Program-made: the position numbers and the translations under genes
Part shown: in pieces, positions 54,587-62,363 of the stretch
Position numbering within the stretch: the stretch's first letter is position 1
Layout of the letters: the number at the start of each line of letters is the position of its first letter
Origin: Gemmatimonadota bacterium
GTDB lineage: Bacteria > Gemmatimonadota > Gemmatimonadetes > Gemmatimonadales > GWC2-71-9
Direction of reading: 5' to 3'
NCBI GenBank assembly: GCA_016704275.1
Contig: JADJAK010000001.1
Location: 434,001 to 498,000 of the forward strand
DNA: 64,000 nt
The notes under the pieces: model-generated
Seen by the model: the letters and a program-made list of their open reading frames with translations, nothing else
What the model was told of the DNA's origin: nothing
Database searches by the model: none

Positions 54587-55120
54587 TTACGGGGCGGCGT
54601 CGATCGACGCCGCCCCGTCCTGTGTTCGGAGGATGCGGGCAGGCACGCCACCCACCGTGACCCCTGACGGGACATCTCGCACGACCACCGCGTTGGCGCC
54701 GACACGGACATCGCTGCCGATCGTGACCGCCCCGACGATTTTCGCGCCCGCCCCGAGGAAGATCCGGTCGCCAAGCACCGGCGACTGGTCCTTTTCCGCA
54801 CCGATGGTGACTTGGTGTTCGACAAAGACCCGACTGCCACCCCGCACGGCGCCGTTGATCACGACGCCTTGGGAGTGAATGAGGACGAACCCCGGGCCGA
54901 ACGTGGCGCCCCGCCCGATGATGCACTGGCCCAGCACCGCGTTGACCTTGTTGGCGATCATCGTCAATGGGACCAAGTGGTGGCGGTGCGACCATGCCAT
55001 CAGCCGATAGCAGGCCATGGCGAAGGTCCCATCCGTAAGACACGCCTTGAGGAGGTTCGTCGGCCGAGCGTCGCCGTAGCACCACTCGGCTTTGCAGCGG
55101 AGATCCTCGAGGAAGATCAC
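54587..55120 (-). CDS. Hexapeptide-repeat acetyltransferase (serine acetyltransferase-like)
   Basis: A 177-residue left-handed beta-helix acyltransferase. After a helical N-terminus (FAMACYRLMAWSHRHHLVP), the hexapeptide repeats begin (IIGRGATFGPGFVLIHSQGVVI), with the catalytic histidine in LIHSQG, and continue through VTIGAEKDQSPVLGD and IGSDVRVGANAVVVRDVP. CysE-like proteins of this size in polysaccharide loci acetylate sugars or amino sugars. Its GTG start overlaps the epsI stop (GTGA), and its last codons lie within a terminator hairpin. It ends the exosortase operon. Confidence 0.83.
   Translation of the reverse strand: MIFLEDLRCKAEWCYGDARPTNLLKACLTDGTFAMACYRLMAWSHRHHLVPLTMIANKVNAVLGQCIIGRGATFGPGFVLIHSQGVVINGAVRGGSRVFVEHQVTIGAEKDQSPVLGDRIFLGAGAKIVGAVTIGSDVRVGANAVVVRDVPSGVTVGGVPARILRTQDGAASIDAAP
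54590..54619. terminator. Inverted repeat terminator at convergent gene ends
   Basis: ACGGGGCGGCGTCGA and TCGACGCCGCCCCGT form a perfect 15-bp inverted repeat with almost no loop, inside the last codons of the acetyltransferase and 23 bases after the convergent small membrane protein gene. It probably ends both transcripts. Confidence 0.75.
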
Positions 55121-55758
55121 AGCGGCGGGAGGATCCGGTTGACGTCCGCGACCAACAGGAGCGCCGCGTCGCGCGCGACGGCGTCGGCGGCGTCCACATC
55201 CTTCCCATCGATCTGTACGAAGATGCGCACGAGGGCTTCTTCGGTTCGGCCATGGATGGCGGCGTCGCGGAGGAGGTCGAACTTCACGCGGAACTCGTCG
55301 TGCTCGACCCGCCCCCGGCCCTGGTACCAGTAGTAGACGATGGCCGTCTTCCCCTCGCGGACCAGACGCCACCGGTTGACGGTCACCGGCCCCGCGGTCG
55401 TCTCCAGGACCACCGGCTTCGAATCGACCGGCTCCCACCCTGCGCCGGGGAGGCAGTTCTTCGGGGAGTGGATGCTCTTGCCCTGGCGCTGTTCGTCATA
55501 ATACGAGACGAAGATGGAATACGGCGGGCGACCGGGCGGCTCGTATCCCCGCAGGATGAAGGCGGTCATCCCGGCCACCCGCTGTTCTTCCGGGCTGATC
55601 GCGATGTCGGTGCCGGGGACGCCCAACGAGGTCACGGCCACCGACGCGATCGGCGCGATCAGCGGCGTCGACGTCGCCCGGCGGGCGAGCAGGGTCGCAT
55701 TCAGCAGGCAGCCAGCGGCCAGCAGGCCACCGGGGAGCCAGCGATGCCATTCACGCAT
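55117..55758 (-). CDS. epsI: EpsI family exosortase-associated protein (DUF3485)
   Basis: A 213-residue protein with one N-terminal membrane helix (WLPGGLLAAGCLLNATLLA). The family hallmark IHSPKNCLPGAGW appears at about residues 96-108, followed by VLETTAGPVTVNRWRLV and YYWYQGRGR. EpsI proteins accompany exosortases, sometimes fused to them, and are needed for exopolysaccharide export in proteobacteria such as Methylobacillus. Here the gene is separate and overlaps the exosortase gene by eight bases. Confidence 0.9.
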   Translation of the reverse strand: MREWHRWLPGGLLAAGCLLNATLLARRATSTPLIAPIASVAVTSLGVPGTDIAISPEEQRVAGMTAFILRGYEPPGRPPYSIFVSYYDEQRQGKSIHSPKNCLPGAGWEPVDSKPVVLETTAGPVTVNRWRLVREGKTAIVYYWYQGRGRVEHDEFRVKFDLLRDAAIHGRTEEALVRIFVQIDGKDVDAADAVARDAALLLVADVNRILPPL

Positions 55759-56677
55759 GACGCACCCCCATCCGGCCCTGGATGAACCGCTCCGCCACCC
55801 CGATCAGCGCGCCGAGTGTCCCGATCACCGCAAACGAGACGACAAAGAGCGCCCACCCCTGGCTCTCGTGCATGAAGCCTCGCCCCAGATCGGGGTCGAC
55901 GAAGTACATCAGGAATGCCGTGAGGAAGATTCGCACCGCGTTGACGGCCACGGCGATCGGGACCGAGAGCAGCAGCAGGACGGCGCGTCCCGTGATCGAG
56001 CGGAGGTACATCCCGCCGATCATCACGCCAAGCGCCAGCAACGCCGTGAGCGAACGCAATCCGCTGCACGCCTCCGCCACGAAAAGCTGGAAGATCTGAC
56101 CGGGCTCCTGGCCTGCGATGACGATGACGTTGCCTTGCTGGCGGACAGGAATGTGTCGCCACTCGATCAGGGCGTAGCCGTACTTCGACGCGCGGAACTG
56201 GAGCGGGATCGCGAGCTTGTTGGTGATCAGCGCCGGAAGCGGGATCGAGAGCAGGAGGAGGGAGAACGGCAACCACCAGTGCCGCACCTGACGCCACCCG
56301 AAGGCGAAGACGGTGATCCCCACCAGCGCGAGCCAAATTGAGAACCGCTGCGTGAAAAACTCGGCCGCGAGCGAGCCGAGTGCGCGGAGCAGGACGGCGC
56401 CAAGGATCAGGGTGCTGCCCCAGAGCGGCGACGGCGTCGCATCGCAGCGGAGTCCTGCCTTCCAGGCAAGCCAGAGGGCAACGGGGGCGAGCAGGAGGCC
56501 ATGGCCGGCATCCGGGTCGTTCCACCAGTCACGCGCCAACCCCTTCGCGGGGTCGGCGAAGAGGACCACGAATGCCAGAATGGCGAGGCCCCACGGAAGG
56601 GCTCGCCGGACGGTCCATTCGCCACGCGCCACGTCGGCGAATGGCCGAACCGCGACGCTGAGGGCGGGTGCTACCAT
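55751..56677 (-). CDS. Exosortase (Xrt family transpeptidase/peptidase)
   Basis: A 308-residue polytopic protein with about eight hydrophobic segments. The catalytic residues known for exosortases are visible: cysteine in VAEACSGLRSL (about 204), arginine in VAVNAVRIFLTAF (about 245) and histidine in FMHESQGWALF (about 272). The start region RDWWNDPDAGHGLLLAPVALWL matches the family too. Exosortases process PEP-CTERM-type C-terminal sorting signals at the outer face of the inner membrane, by analogy with archaeosortase and sortase. No PEP-CTERM protein is encoded in this window. It overlaps the sugar transferase gene by seven bases. Confidence 0.93.
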   Translation of the reverse strand: MVAPALSVAVRPFADVARGEWTVRRALPWGLAILAFVVLFADPAKGLARDWWNDPDAGHGLLLAPVALWLAWKAGLRCDATPSPLWGSTLILGAVLLRALGSLAAEFFTQRFSIWLALVGITVFAFGWRQVRHWWLPFSLLLLSIPLPALITNKLAIPLQFRASKYGYALIEWRHIPVRQQGNVIVIAGQEPGQIFQLFVAEACSGLRSLTALLALGVMIGGMYLRSITGRAVLLLLSVPIAVAVNAVRIFLTAFLMYFVDPDLGRGFMHESQGWALFVVSFAVIGTLGALIGVAERFIQGRMGVRHA

Positions 56678-57420
56678 CCGCCCTTCCGGAACAGCATGAC
56701 CGGGATCGTCTTGAGCATGATCATGAGGTCCTGCCAGACGCTCCGCGTCGCGATGTACTCGAGGTCGTGTTCGACCTTCCGCTTGACGTCCTCGACCGAG
56801 GTGTCGTACTGCAGGTGCACCTGGGCATGCCCGGTGATGCCTGGCCGGACGCGTTGGCGATGGTGATAGTTGGGGATCTGCTCCCGCAATTCGGAAAAGA
56901 GCTGCGGCCGCTCGGGACGCGGCCCGACCAGATTCATGTCGCCCTTGATGACGTTCAGCAACTGCGGCAATTCGTCGAGGCGGCAGGAACGCAGGAAGCC
57001 GCCGACGGCCGTCACCCGCTGGTCGTTGGCTTGGGCCCAGACGGCCCGGCCATGCTGCTCGGCATCCACGGTCATCGTGCGGAATTTCCAGATCGTGAAC
57101 GGCCGCCCACCGATGTCTTCACGGCGGCGTGAGTCGTGGCGATGCGGGCGGAGGGCGCGGGCGTCGAGCCCGACCCGGGTCTGGCTGTAGAAGATCGGGC
57201 CGCGCGACGTGAGGCGGATGATCAGACCAATCAGCAGCCACAACGGCAACGTGACGATCAAGCCCACCGTCGCGACGACGACGTTGAGGGCGCGGATCAA
57301 CCGCTCATCGCGCCAGAGCGACGCGTCCGCCAGCGCGGGGCTGGCGTCGACGTCGTCGCTGGTCTGGTCGAGGCGCGGGTCGTCCACGTGTGTCATCGAA
57401 GAAGAGAGGGCTGGAGACAT
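56671..57420 (-). CDS. Undecaprenyl-phosphate sugar phosphotransferase (monotopic)
   Basis: A 249-residue initiating glycosyl-phosphate transferase of the bacterial sugar transferase family (WcaJ/EpsE-like, without the extra N-terminal helices). One hydrophobic region (NVVVATVGLIVTLPLWLLIGLII) is followed by GPIFYSQTRVG, FTIWKFRTM, the catalytic DELPQLLNVIKGDMNLVGPRPERP and RQRVRPGITGHAQV. It would attach the first sugar-phosphate to the lipid carrier. It lies five bases after the Wza-like gene and overlaps the exosortase. Confidence 0.92.
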   Translation of the reverse strand: MSPALSSSMTHVDDPRLDQTSDDVDASPALADASLWRDERLIRALNVVVATVGLIVTLPLWLLIGLIIRLTSRGPIFYSQTRVGLDARALRPHRHDSRRREDIGGRPFTIWKFRTMTVDAEQHGRAVWAQANDQRVTAVGGFLRSCRLDELPQLLNVIKGDMNLVGPRPERPQLFSELREQIPNYHHRQRVRPGITGHAQVHLQYDTSVEDVKRKVEHDLEYIATRSVWQDLMIMLKTIPVMLFRKGGW

Positions 57421-57425
57421 GACGA

Positions 57426-58229
57426 CTAGTTTGAGATCCGAGTGATGAGCCAGATGATGGAGGCTACCCCGCCAACGGCGCCGATCACTCGCGTCAGGGT
57501 GCCCCCTGCCGGCTTCGTGGCCACATCGATCACGTCGCCGGCCTGCAGGTTCAGCTGGTCGATGGTGGTGGCGGTGTTGACGGCGTCACGAAATTCCGGC
57601 CCGTCCACCACCACCTTGTCGCCGCGCATGATCTTCGACTTCTCCCAGCGCACGTTGTTGGACGGCCCGCCCGCGAACTGCTGAATGACGTCGCTCAACA
57701 GGGTCGTGGCCGGCGGCGTGACGAAGCCCGGCTTGCCCACCGCACCGAAGACCGAGATGCGAATGGTGGGGACGACGCGCACCGTCGGGTCGCGGACCAG
57801 CTTCTTCAGCTGGGTCGTCAGATAATCCTGGAGTTCGGAGCGCAGGAGGCCGGCGACGGAGATTTCGATCGCGCCCGGCAGGCTGATGGTGCGCGTGGAC
57901 GAGACCTGGTAGAGGTTCGAGATCGAGGACACCTCCACCACGTCGAGGCGGATCAGGTCGCCGACCCGGAGGTCGCCCTGGGACAGCCGTTCACGAATGG
58001 CGTCGGCCTGCGCCTTCTTCGCGGTCCGGAGGGCGGCACTGTATCCGCTCCCCGCCAAGTTCTGCTCGATCTCCTTCAGTGCGCTCTCCAACTCGCTGCG
58101 CGTGACCATCGCTCGCTCGGCATTCACCATCACCGGCACGGTCGTCTGTTGGGCCCGAGCCGGGGAGGTGACGAGGGCTGCGATCAGCGCCGCGCCGAGA
58201 AGTTCACGAATTGTGGTCCACTTGCGCAC
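57426..58229 (-). CDS. Polysaccharide export protein, Wza/SLBB family
   Basis: A 267-residue exported protein. GTG 58229 is preceded by GGAG seven bases away and opens a signal peptide (LLGAALIAALVTSPARAQ). LRVGDLIRLDVVEVSSIS starts the polysaccharide-export domain, with SLPGAIEISVAGLLRSELQ. IRISVFGAVGKPGFVTPPATTLLSDVIQ is the SLBB region. A C-terminal helix (VIGAVGGVASIIWLITRI) may span the outer membrane, as in Wza. Length is short for Wza but normal for exosortase-linked homologues. It heads the exosortase operon. Upstream lie a sigma-54-like promoter and, about 250 bases away, a perfect inverted repeat. Confidence 0.9.
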   Translation of the reverse strand: MRKWTTIRELLGAALIAALVTSPARAQQTTVPVMVNAERAMVTRSELESALKEIEQNLAGSGYSAALRTAKKAQADAIRERLSQGDLRVGDLIRLDVVEVSSISNLYQVSSTRTISLPGAIEISVAGLLRSELQDYLTTQLKKLVRDPTVRVVPTIRISVFGAVGKPGFVTPPATTLLSDVIQQFAGGPSNNVRWEKSKIMRGDKVVVDGPEFRDAVNTATTIDQLNLQAGDVIDVATKPAGGTLTRVIGAVGGVASIIWLITRISN

Positions 58230-58335
58230 AGTGCGCTCCGTTGGGTTGTGGTCGGGCGAGCCTGCCGAAGGCGGCAGCACAACAGACTGGTCCTAGCAGT
58301 CGGGGTGACGCCCCAACCGGTCGCAGAAGGACAGA

Positions 58336-58351
58336 GCAAGTTCCCGGCCAA
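58336..58351 (-). promoter_or_regulatory. Putative sigma-54 (-24/-12) promoter of exosortase operon
   Basis: The minus strand reads CTTGGCCGGGAACTTGCTCTG: GG, ten bases, GC, with TGGCC and TTGCT boxes. Transcription would start near 58325, giving a leader of about 95 bases with a hairpin. Confidence 0.6.
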
Positions 58352-58596
58352 GGCGTCGCCGCGCGTTCGACCTCCCCGATCCGCTGTGGGAAGCCCACCA
58401 CGCCCCCAACTGCGCTCCAAAGGTACCCGAGGCCTTCGGCAAAGACATTGCAGAAGCAAGGCTGGGATTCTGCCCTCAGGCGGGGCATTGACGCTGTGCG
58501 ATTATTCTAAGTTATTGAAAGACAATGAGTTATCCATGCGTTGCCGGCCGAGGCGGTTCGGCTGGTCGATCGTAGAATCGTGACGGATTGCCACGT

Positions 58597-58618
58597 ATTG
58601 TTGCATGTTCGCAACAAT
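58597..58618. promoter_or_regulatory. Perfect inverted repeat ATTGTTGC-N6-GCAACAAT
   Basis: Two 8-base arms with a six-base spacer (ATGTTC). Its core TGTTGC-N6-GCAACA is shared, with one or two changes, by sites at 17968 and 62191. It is about 250 bases upstream of the -24 element of the exosortase operon and about 40 bases before the REC-GGDEF start, so it could serve either gene. Confidence 0.7.
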
Positions 58619-58654
58619 CGGCCACTCCAATGGTCCTTACCACGGAAGCGCCCC

Positions 58655-59500
58655 TTGAGCCTTGATCGTGCGCCGATTGCGAAGCACTCGCCTGTTGTGC
58701 TGATCGCGAACGACCAGGAATGGACCGCCCGGGCCGTCGAGAGCATTCTGGTGGCCAACGGCTACCGGACCCATCGGGCCCACACCGCCGCCGAGACGCT
58801 GGCGATGGCCGATCGGCTCGATCCTGACCTCGTCATCCTCGACCAGCAGCTCCCCGACTTCCCCGGCACCGAGGTCTGCCGTCGGCTCCGCGCCGACCAG
58901 GCGTTCGGCCCGGCGCTCCCGATCATGATCACCACCGCCGGTCCGTCCGGCCGCCAACAGCGGATGGCGGCCTACGAGGCCGGGGCGTGGGAGTTCTACG
59001 GCCAGCCCCTCGACGCCGAGGCGCTGCTCCAGAAGCTCGCCGTCTATTGCGCGGCCTACGGCGAGGTGCGCCAGCTGCGGAGTGACGCGCTGATCGATGC
59101 GGAATCGGGGCTCTACACCCGTCCCGGGCTGACCCGTCGCGCCACCGAGTTGCTCGGCGAGGCGCGGCGGCACCAGCGCGACGTCAGCTGCGTCGTCTGG
59201 GAATTTCCCCGGCGTCTCGATCCCATCCAGGCCTCGAATCTCGGCTCCGGACTCCGTCGACAGGCACGCGCCGCCGATGCCTTTGGACGGATTGCCCACG
59301 ATCGCTTTGCGGTGGTCGCGCCCGGTGCCTCGCAGCAGGGCGTCGAGCGGCTGGTCGAACGCTTCGCGGGCGTCTTCCGCGAATCACTCGCCGACGGCAC
59401 CCTTGAGGTGCCGGCGACCGTCATCACGACCAGCCACGAATCGCTGCCGAGCGACGGCGTCGCCCTGCTCGAGCTGCTGAGTCCGGCGATGGCGGCGTAG
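58655..59500 (+). CDS. Degenerate REC-GGDEF protein
   Basis: About 281 residues. The REC domain has an acidic pair (ANDQE) and a phospho-acceptor position (LVILDQQLPD), but the conserved lysine-proline is replaced (FYGQPLDAE). The second domain matches a GGDEF fold (DAESGLYTRPGLTRRATELL start) but has IAHDRF in place of the GGDEF signature, so cyclase activity is unlikely. It may be a phosphorylation or nucleotide sensor. TTG 58655 was chosen because GGAA lies upstream and the fold starts soon after; a TTG at 58541 would place the palindrome inside the gene. It sits between the Wza-like and Wzc-like genes, so a role in exopolysaccharide control is likely. Confidence 0.7.
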   Translation: MSLDRAPIAKHSPVVLIANDQEWTARAVESILVANGYRTHRAHTAAETLAMADRLDPDLVILDQQLPDFPGTEVCRRLRADQAFGPALPIMITTAGPSGRQQRMAAYEAGAWEFYGQPLDAEALLQKLAVYCAAYGEVRQLRSDALIDAESGLYTRPGLTRRATELLGEARRHQRDVSCVVWEFPRRLDPIQASNLGSGLRRQARAADAFGRIAHDRFAVVAPGASQQGVERLVERFAGVFRESLADGTLEVPATVITTSHESLPSDGVALLELLSPAMAA

Positions 59501-59504
59501 AAGG

Positions 59505-59627
59505 GTCGTAAGTCCTAAGTCGTAAGTCGTAAGTCTTAGGTCGTAAGTCGCAAACAACGAAGGCCGGCTTCCCCACTGGGGTGCCGGCCTTCGTGACTTA
59601 TGACATACGACTTACGACTTACGACTA
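59505..59627. terminator. Terminator hairpin flanked by inverted heptamer arrays
   Basis: TCGTAAG-type 7-base units (about seven, 59506-59554) face about five complementary CTTACGA units (59597-59627). Between them is a hairpin CGAAGGCCGGC/GCCGGCCTTCG (59558-59594). The whole element can fold into one long stem and separates two convergent genes, overlapping the end of the Wzc-like gene. Confidence 0.8.
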
Positions 59628-62078
59628 GCTCGTCGTCGCCGGCAACTTCCCCACATCCTCGCCTTCGTCCGTCGCGCCGTAGCCGTAGCTGTACGAGTAG
59701 TACTTGTACTCCGAGGCGCTGGAGCGCACGTCATTCAGCACCGCGCCAATGAGGCGGATCGGCAGCTGATCGACGATCTGCAGCTTGGCCTCGGCGAGGT
59801 CGCGTTCCGTCGCGCCCGAGCGCATCACCAGGATCATGTTGCCGGTGAGCGTACCGAGGACGAAGGGATCGATACCGGCGCCGAGCGGCGGGGAGTCGAC
59901 GACGACGACGTCATACGCCTCGCGCATCGAGCTGATCAGCTCGCGCATCAGGACGCCGCCGAGCAGTTCGGGGCCGTTGCGCTTCCGGCTGCCTGCAGTG
60001 ATCAGCGTCAGCATCGGATGCGACGTCTTCCGGGGCAGTTGCGCCAGGTCGAGCTCGCCCGTCAGGTGGTCGAGCAACCCCGGGCGGCGTTCCTGCCCGA
60101 AGGTCCGGTGCAACTCGCCGCGACGGGTGTCGCCATCGATCAGCAGCGTGCGGTAGCCCGACTCGGCGAACGAGAGTGCCAGATTCGAGGCCACCAGCGA
60201 CTTGCCGTCACCAGGCGACGGCGAGGAAATGGTGAGCACGCCGCGGCCCTCGCCCATGGTATGGGAGAGATTGAGGCGAATGGTGCGGAAGGCCTCGATG
60301 ACCTGCGCCGCTTCCTCCGCCGACGGCGTCTCGCCCTTGGCCCGACGAATCTCCGGCACGACGCCGAGGATCGTGAGGCCGAGGCCTGAGGTGATCTGGT
60401 CGGCGTAGCGGACGCGCTTGTCGGTCAGGTCGAGCAGAAACGCCAGGCCGAGCCCGCCGACCAGGCCACCGAGGAGGCCCATCGCGATGATGACGGACTT
60501 CCGATTCTTCTTCGGCAGCAGCGGCGCGACCGCCGGGTCGTAGATGGACAAGTCGCTCAGGGCGCTGGCCTCGCGGAGCCGGGCATTTTCGGAGCGACCC
60601 GTGAGCGACTTGTACGTCTCGTCGGCGAGCGCGAGCTCGCGCTTCAGCCGGTTCTCCTCGATCGTCGTGCTGGGGATCGCCTGCAGCTGCTTGCCCGCGT
60701 TGGCCACTTCGCCGTCGAGCCGGGCGATTTCGTTATCGAGGCGGCGGAGGACGGCCTGGGCGTACGCCGGGAGCGTCTGGGAGCGGATCTCGCGAATCCG
60801 CAGGAGCAGCTCCGGGAGATTGTAGATGGTCCCGCCGGTGACACCGCAGGCGCGGCAGTCGTCGGAGTAGCCCTGTGCGCGGGCCGTGCGCAGCTGCGTC
60901 TCGGTGGAGACGAGGTCGCCGAGCACCTGCTTCAGCTCGGTGCTCGAGCCGACCGACGGAATGGTCAGGAAGAGGTCGACGGCAATCTCGCCGCTCTGGG
61001 CCTTGGCAAGCGCCTCCTGGAGATCGCGACGATCGCGGCGCAGCCCTTCGGCCGCCTCGCGCTTCGCGATGAAGGCGGAATAGCCCTGCGGCGAGGTGCT
61101 CTGCAGCCCCGGCGTCACCGGCAGCTCCATGCGCGGCTTGGTGATCGAGCCGGTCTGGAACGCCAGCAGCGCTTGTTCCGCGCCGACCAATCGATCATAC
61201 GCGCCGCGCAGCTGCGTGTCGACCACACCCGCCTCGGCCGTCAGGTTGACCCGCTTCATGACGGCAGCCGTCGTCTCATACTCCTTGAGCAGGGCATTCA
61301 ACGTCGCCGCCGTCTTCTCGGATTCCTGTCCGGCGAGGGTCAACTTCACGAATCGCGCGCCGCGGAAGTCGATGTCGACGCCAAGCCGACTGTTGATGTC
61401 TTCGGCCGCCTCGCGGAGGGTGATCGCATCAAAGTCGAACGTCTCTCCGAACCAGCGGGATTCGACCTTCGGGCTCCACGCGAATCCGAAATCCTTGCCG
61501 ATCGAGTCCCCCACCGTGCCGCGGCTCTTCCGCGACGTCTTGAGTTGGGTCAACTCCCATGACTTGCCGTCGCTGCTGAACTTGATCGAGTACTCGCCGG
61601 GGGTGTAGGCCGGCCCGATTTCGAGCCCGTTCAGCAGGGCGGCATCAGGCCCACTCGGTCCGTGCGGAAGCGTCGGGCCACCGAGCCGCTTCGGCCCGAT
61701 CAGGTAGAGGCGATGCGCCCGCGCCACCGGCTCGAGCGACTTGTAGGAGCGCATGAACTTCTGCCACTGATCACCGCCGAGGACCGCACCAGCCGCGATC
61801 GGCCCGTCGTCGCCCACCGGCATCGCCAGCAGCATCGAGGCCTGGACGACATAGGTTTCCGGCCGCATCCGGGAGACGAGAAAGCCGGCCCCGAGACCGA
61901 TGAGCGTCATCAGGACAACCAGCCACTTGAAGCGGCGGATCGTCGAGAGGAACCGGGTGATCGGGGAGGTCCGGGGTCCGCCGCTGCTTCCCGTCAATGG
62001 CGAACCGGCGCCCAAGGCACCGCCGCCAGCAGGGAAGCTCGGCAAGTTGCCGGAGAGTGGGGTCAGCTGAGTGTTCAT
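59625..62078 (-). CDS. Wzz/Wzc-like chain-length determinant and tyrosine kinase
   Basis: An 817-residue inner-membrane protein. Helix one is RFKWLVVLMTLIGLGAGFLVS; a large periplasmic region with coiled coil follows; helix two is VIIAMGLLGGLVGGLGLAFLL. The BY-kinase domain has Walker A (SPSPGDGKSLVASNLALS), A-prime (TLLIDGDTRRGEL) and Walker B (VVVVDSPPLG). The tail is tyrosine-rich (YKYYSYSYGYG), the autophosphorylation cluster. An unusual CRAC motif (DDCRACGVTGG) sits in the coiled-coil region. It would set polymer length and work with the Wza-like channel. ATG 62078 starts MNTQLTPLSGN; upstream in-frame codons look non-coding. A -24/-12-like element and inverted repeat precede it. Confidence 0.9.
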   Translation of the reverse strand: MNTQLTPLSGNLPSFPAGGGALGAGSPLTGSSGGPRTSPITRFLSTIRRFKWLVVLMTLIGLGAGFLVSRMRPETYVVQASMLLAMPVGDDGPIAAGAVLGGDQWQKFMRSYKSLEPVARAHRLYLIGPKRLGGPTLPHGPSGPDAALLNGLEIGPAYTPGEYSIKFSSDGKSWELTQLKTSRKSRGTVGDSIGKDFGFAWSPKVESRWFGETFDFDAITLREAAEDINSRLGVDIDFRGARFVKLTLAGQESEKTAATLNALLKEYETTAAVMKRVNLTAEAGVVDTQLRGAYDRLVGAEQALLAFQTGSITKPRMELPVTPGLQSTSPQGYSAFIAKREAAEGLRRDRRDLQEALAKAQSGEIAVDLFLTIPSVGSSTELKQVLGDLVSTETQLRTARAQGYSDDCRACGVTGGTIYNLPELLLRIREIRSQTLPAYAQAVLRRLDNEIARLDGEVANAGKQLQAIPSTTIEENRLKRELALADETYKSLTGRSENARLREASALSDLSIYDPAVAPLLPKKNRKSVIIAMGLLGGLVGGLGLAFLLDLTDKRVRYADQITSGLGLTILGVVPEIRRAKGETPSAEEAAQVIEAFRTIRLNLSHTMGEGRGVLTISSPSPGDGKSLVASNLALSFAESGYRTLLIDGDTRRGELHRTFGQERRPGLLDHLTGELDLAQLPRKTSHPMLTLITAGSRKRNGPELLGGVLMRELISSMREAYDVVVVDSPPLGAGIDPFVLGTLTGNMILVMRSGATERDLAEAKLQIVDQLPIRLIGAVLNDVRSSASEYKYYSYSYGYGATDEGEDVGKLPATTS

Positions 62079-62363
62079 AACGCCCGCAGAAAAGAGGGTC
62101 CAGCCACGTCGTGCGCCTAGTCGGGACCGCTGCGTTGCAACTGCCATACCGCGCCGCGGGGTGGGGTGTGGGGTTGGTGACGCGACAATGTGTGGCGCCG
62201 ACGCAACGGTATAGTGGTGCACTCGCGAAACAGGTGATACGTTCAAACCACGGAATTGCCCAATGGGTGCCTGCGACGATGTACCGGTCCAACAGTCACG
62301 GCACGCTTTCTGCCCGGGTGGTTGGGGAGTTCATCCTACGATTGCCTGAATGAGGAGTGTACC
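62079..62363. other. Divergent regulatory region, 285 bp
   Basis: No gene is supported. It contains a leftward GG-N10-GC element (62132-62145, TGGCAGTTGCAACGC, imperfect -12), a GTTGCAAC palindrome (62134-62141) and the TGTGGC-N6-GCAACG repeat (62191-62208), between the Wzc-like gene and the sigma-54 activator. Confidence 0.55.
62191..62208. promoter_or_regulatory. Inverted repeat TGTGGC-N6-GCAACG, putative enhancer
   Basis: Third copy of the shared motif, same arm arrangement and spacer as 17968 and 58599. It lies about 46 bases upstream of the weak -24 element of the Wzc-like gene and about 155 bases upstream of the activator start, so autoregulation is also possible. Confidence 0.55.

Larger units (their letters stand above)
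58230..58654. other. 425-bp divergent regulatory region
   Basis: No gene is supported if the REC-GGDEF protein starts at 58655. The region contains a leader hairpin (58262-58277, CTGCCG/CGGCAG), a leftward sigma-54-like promoter (58336-58351), a small GCAA-N5-TTGC element (58445-58457) and the palindrome at 58597-58618. Confidence 0.6.

Noticed and set aside
58445..58457. GCAA-N5-TTGC element as a further copy of the shared operator
   Set aside because: Arms are only four bases and the spacer is five, not six; it does not extend to the TGTKGC/GCAACR arms.
59505..59627. Heptamer arrays as CRISPR or an IS end
   Set aside because: Units are contiguous without spacers, and there is no transposase or target-site duplication nearby.
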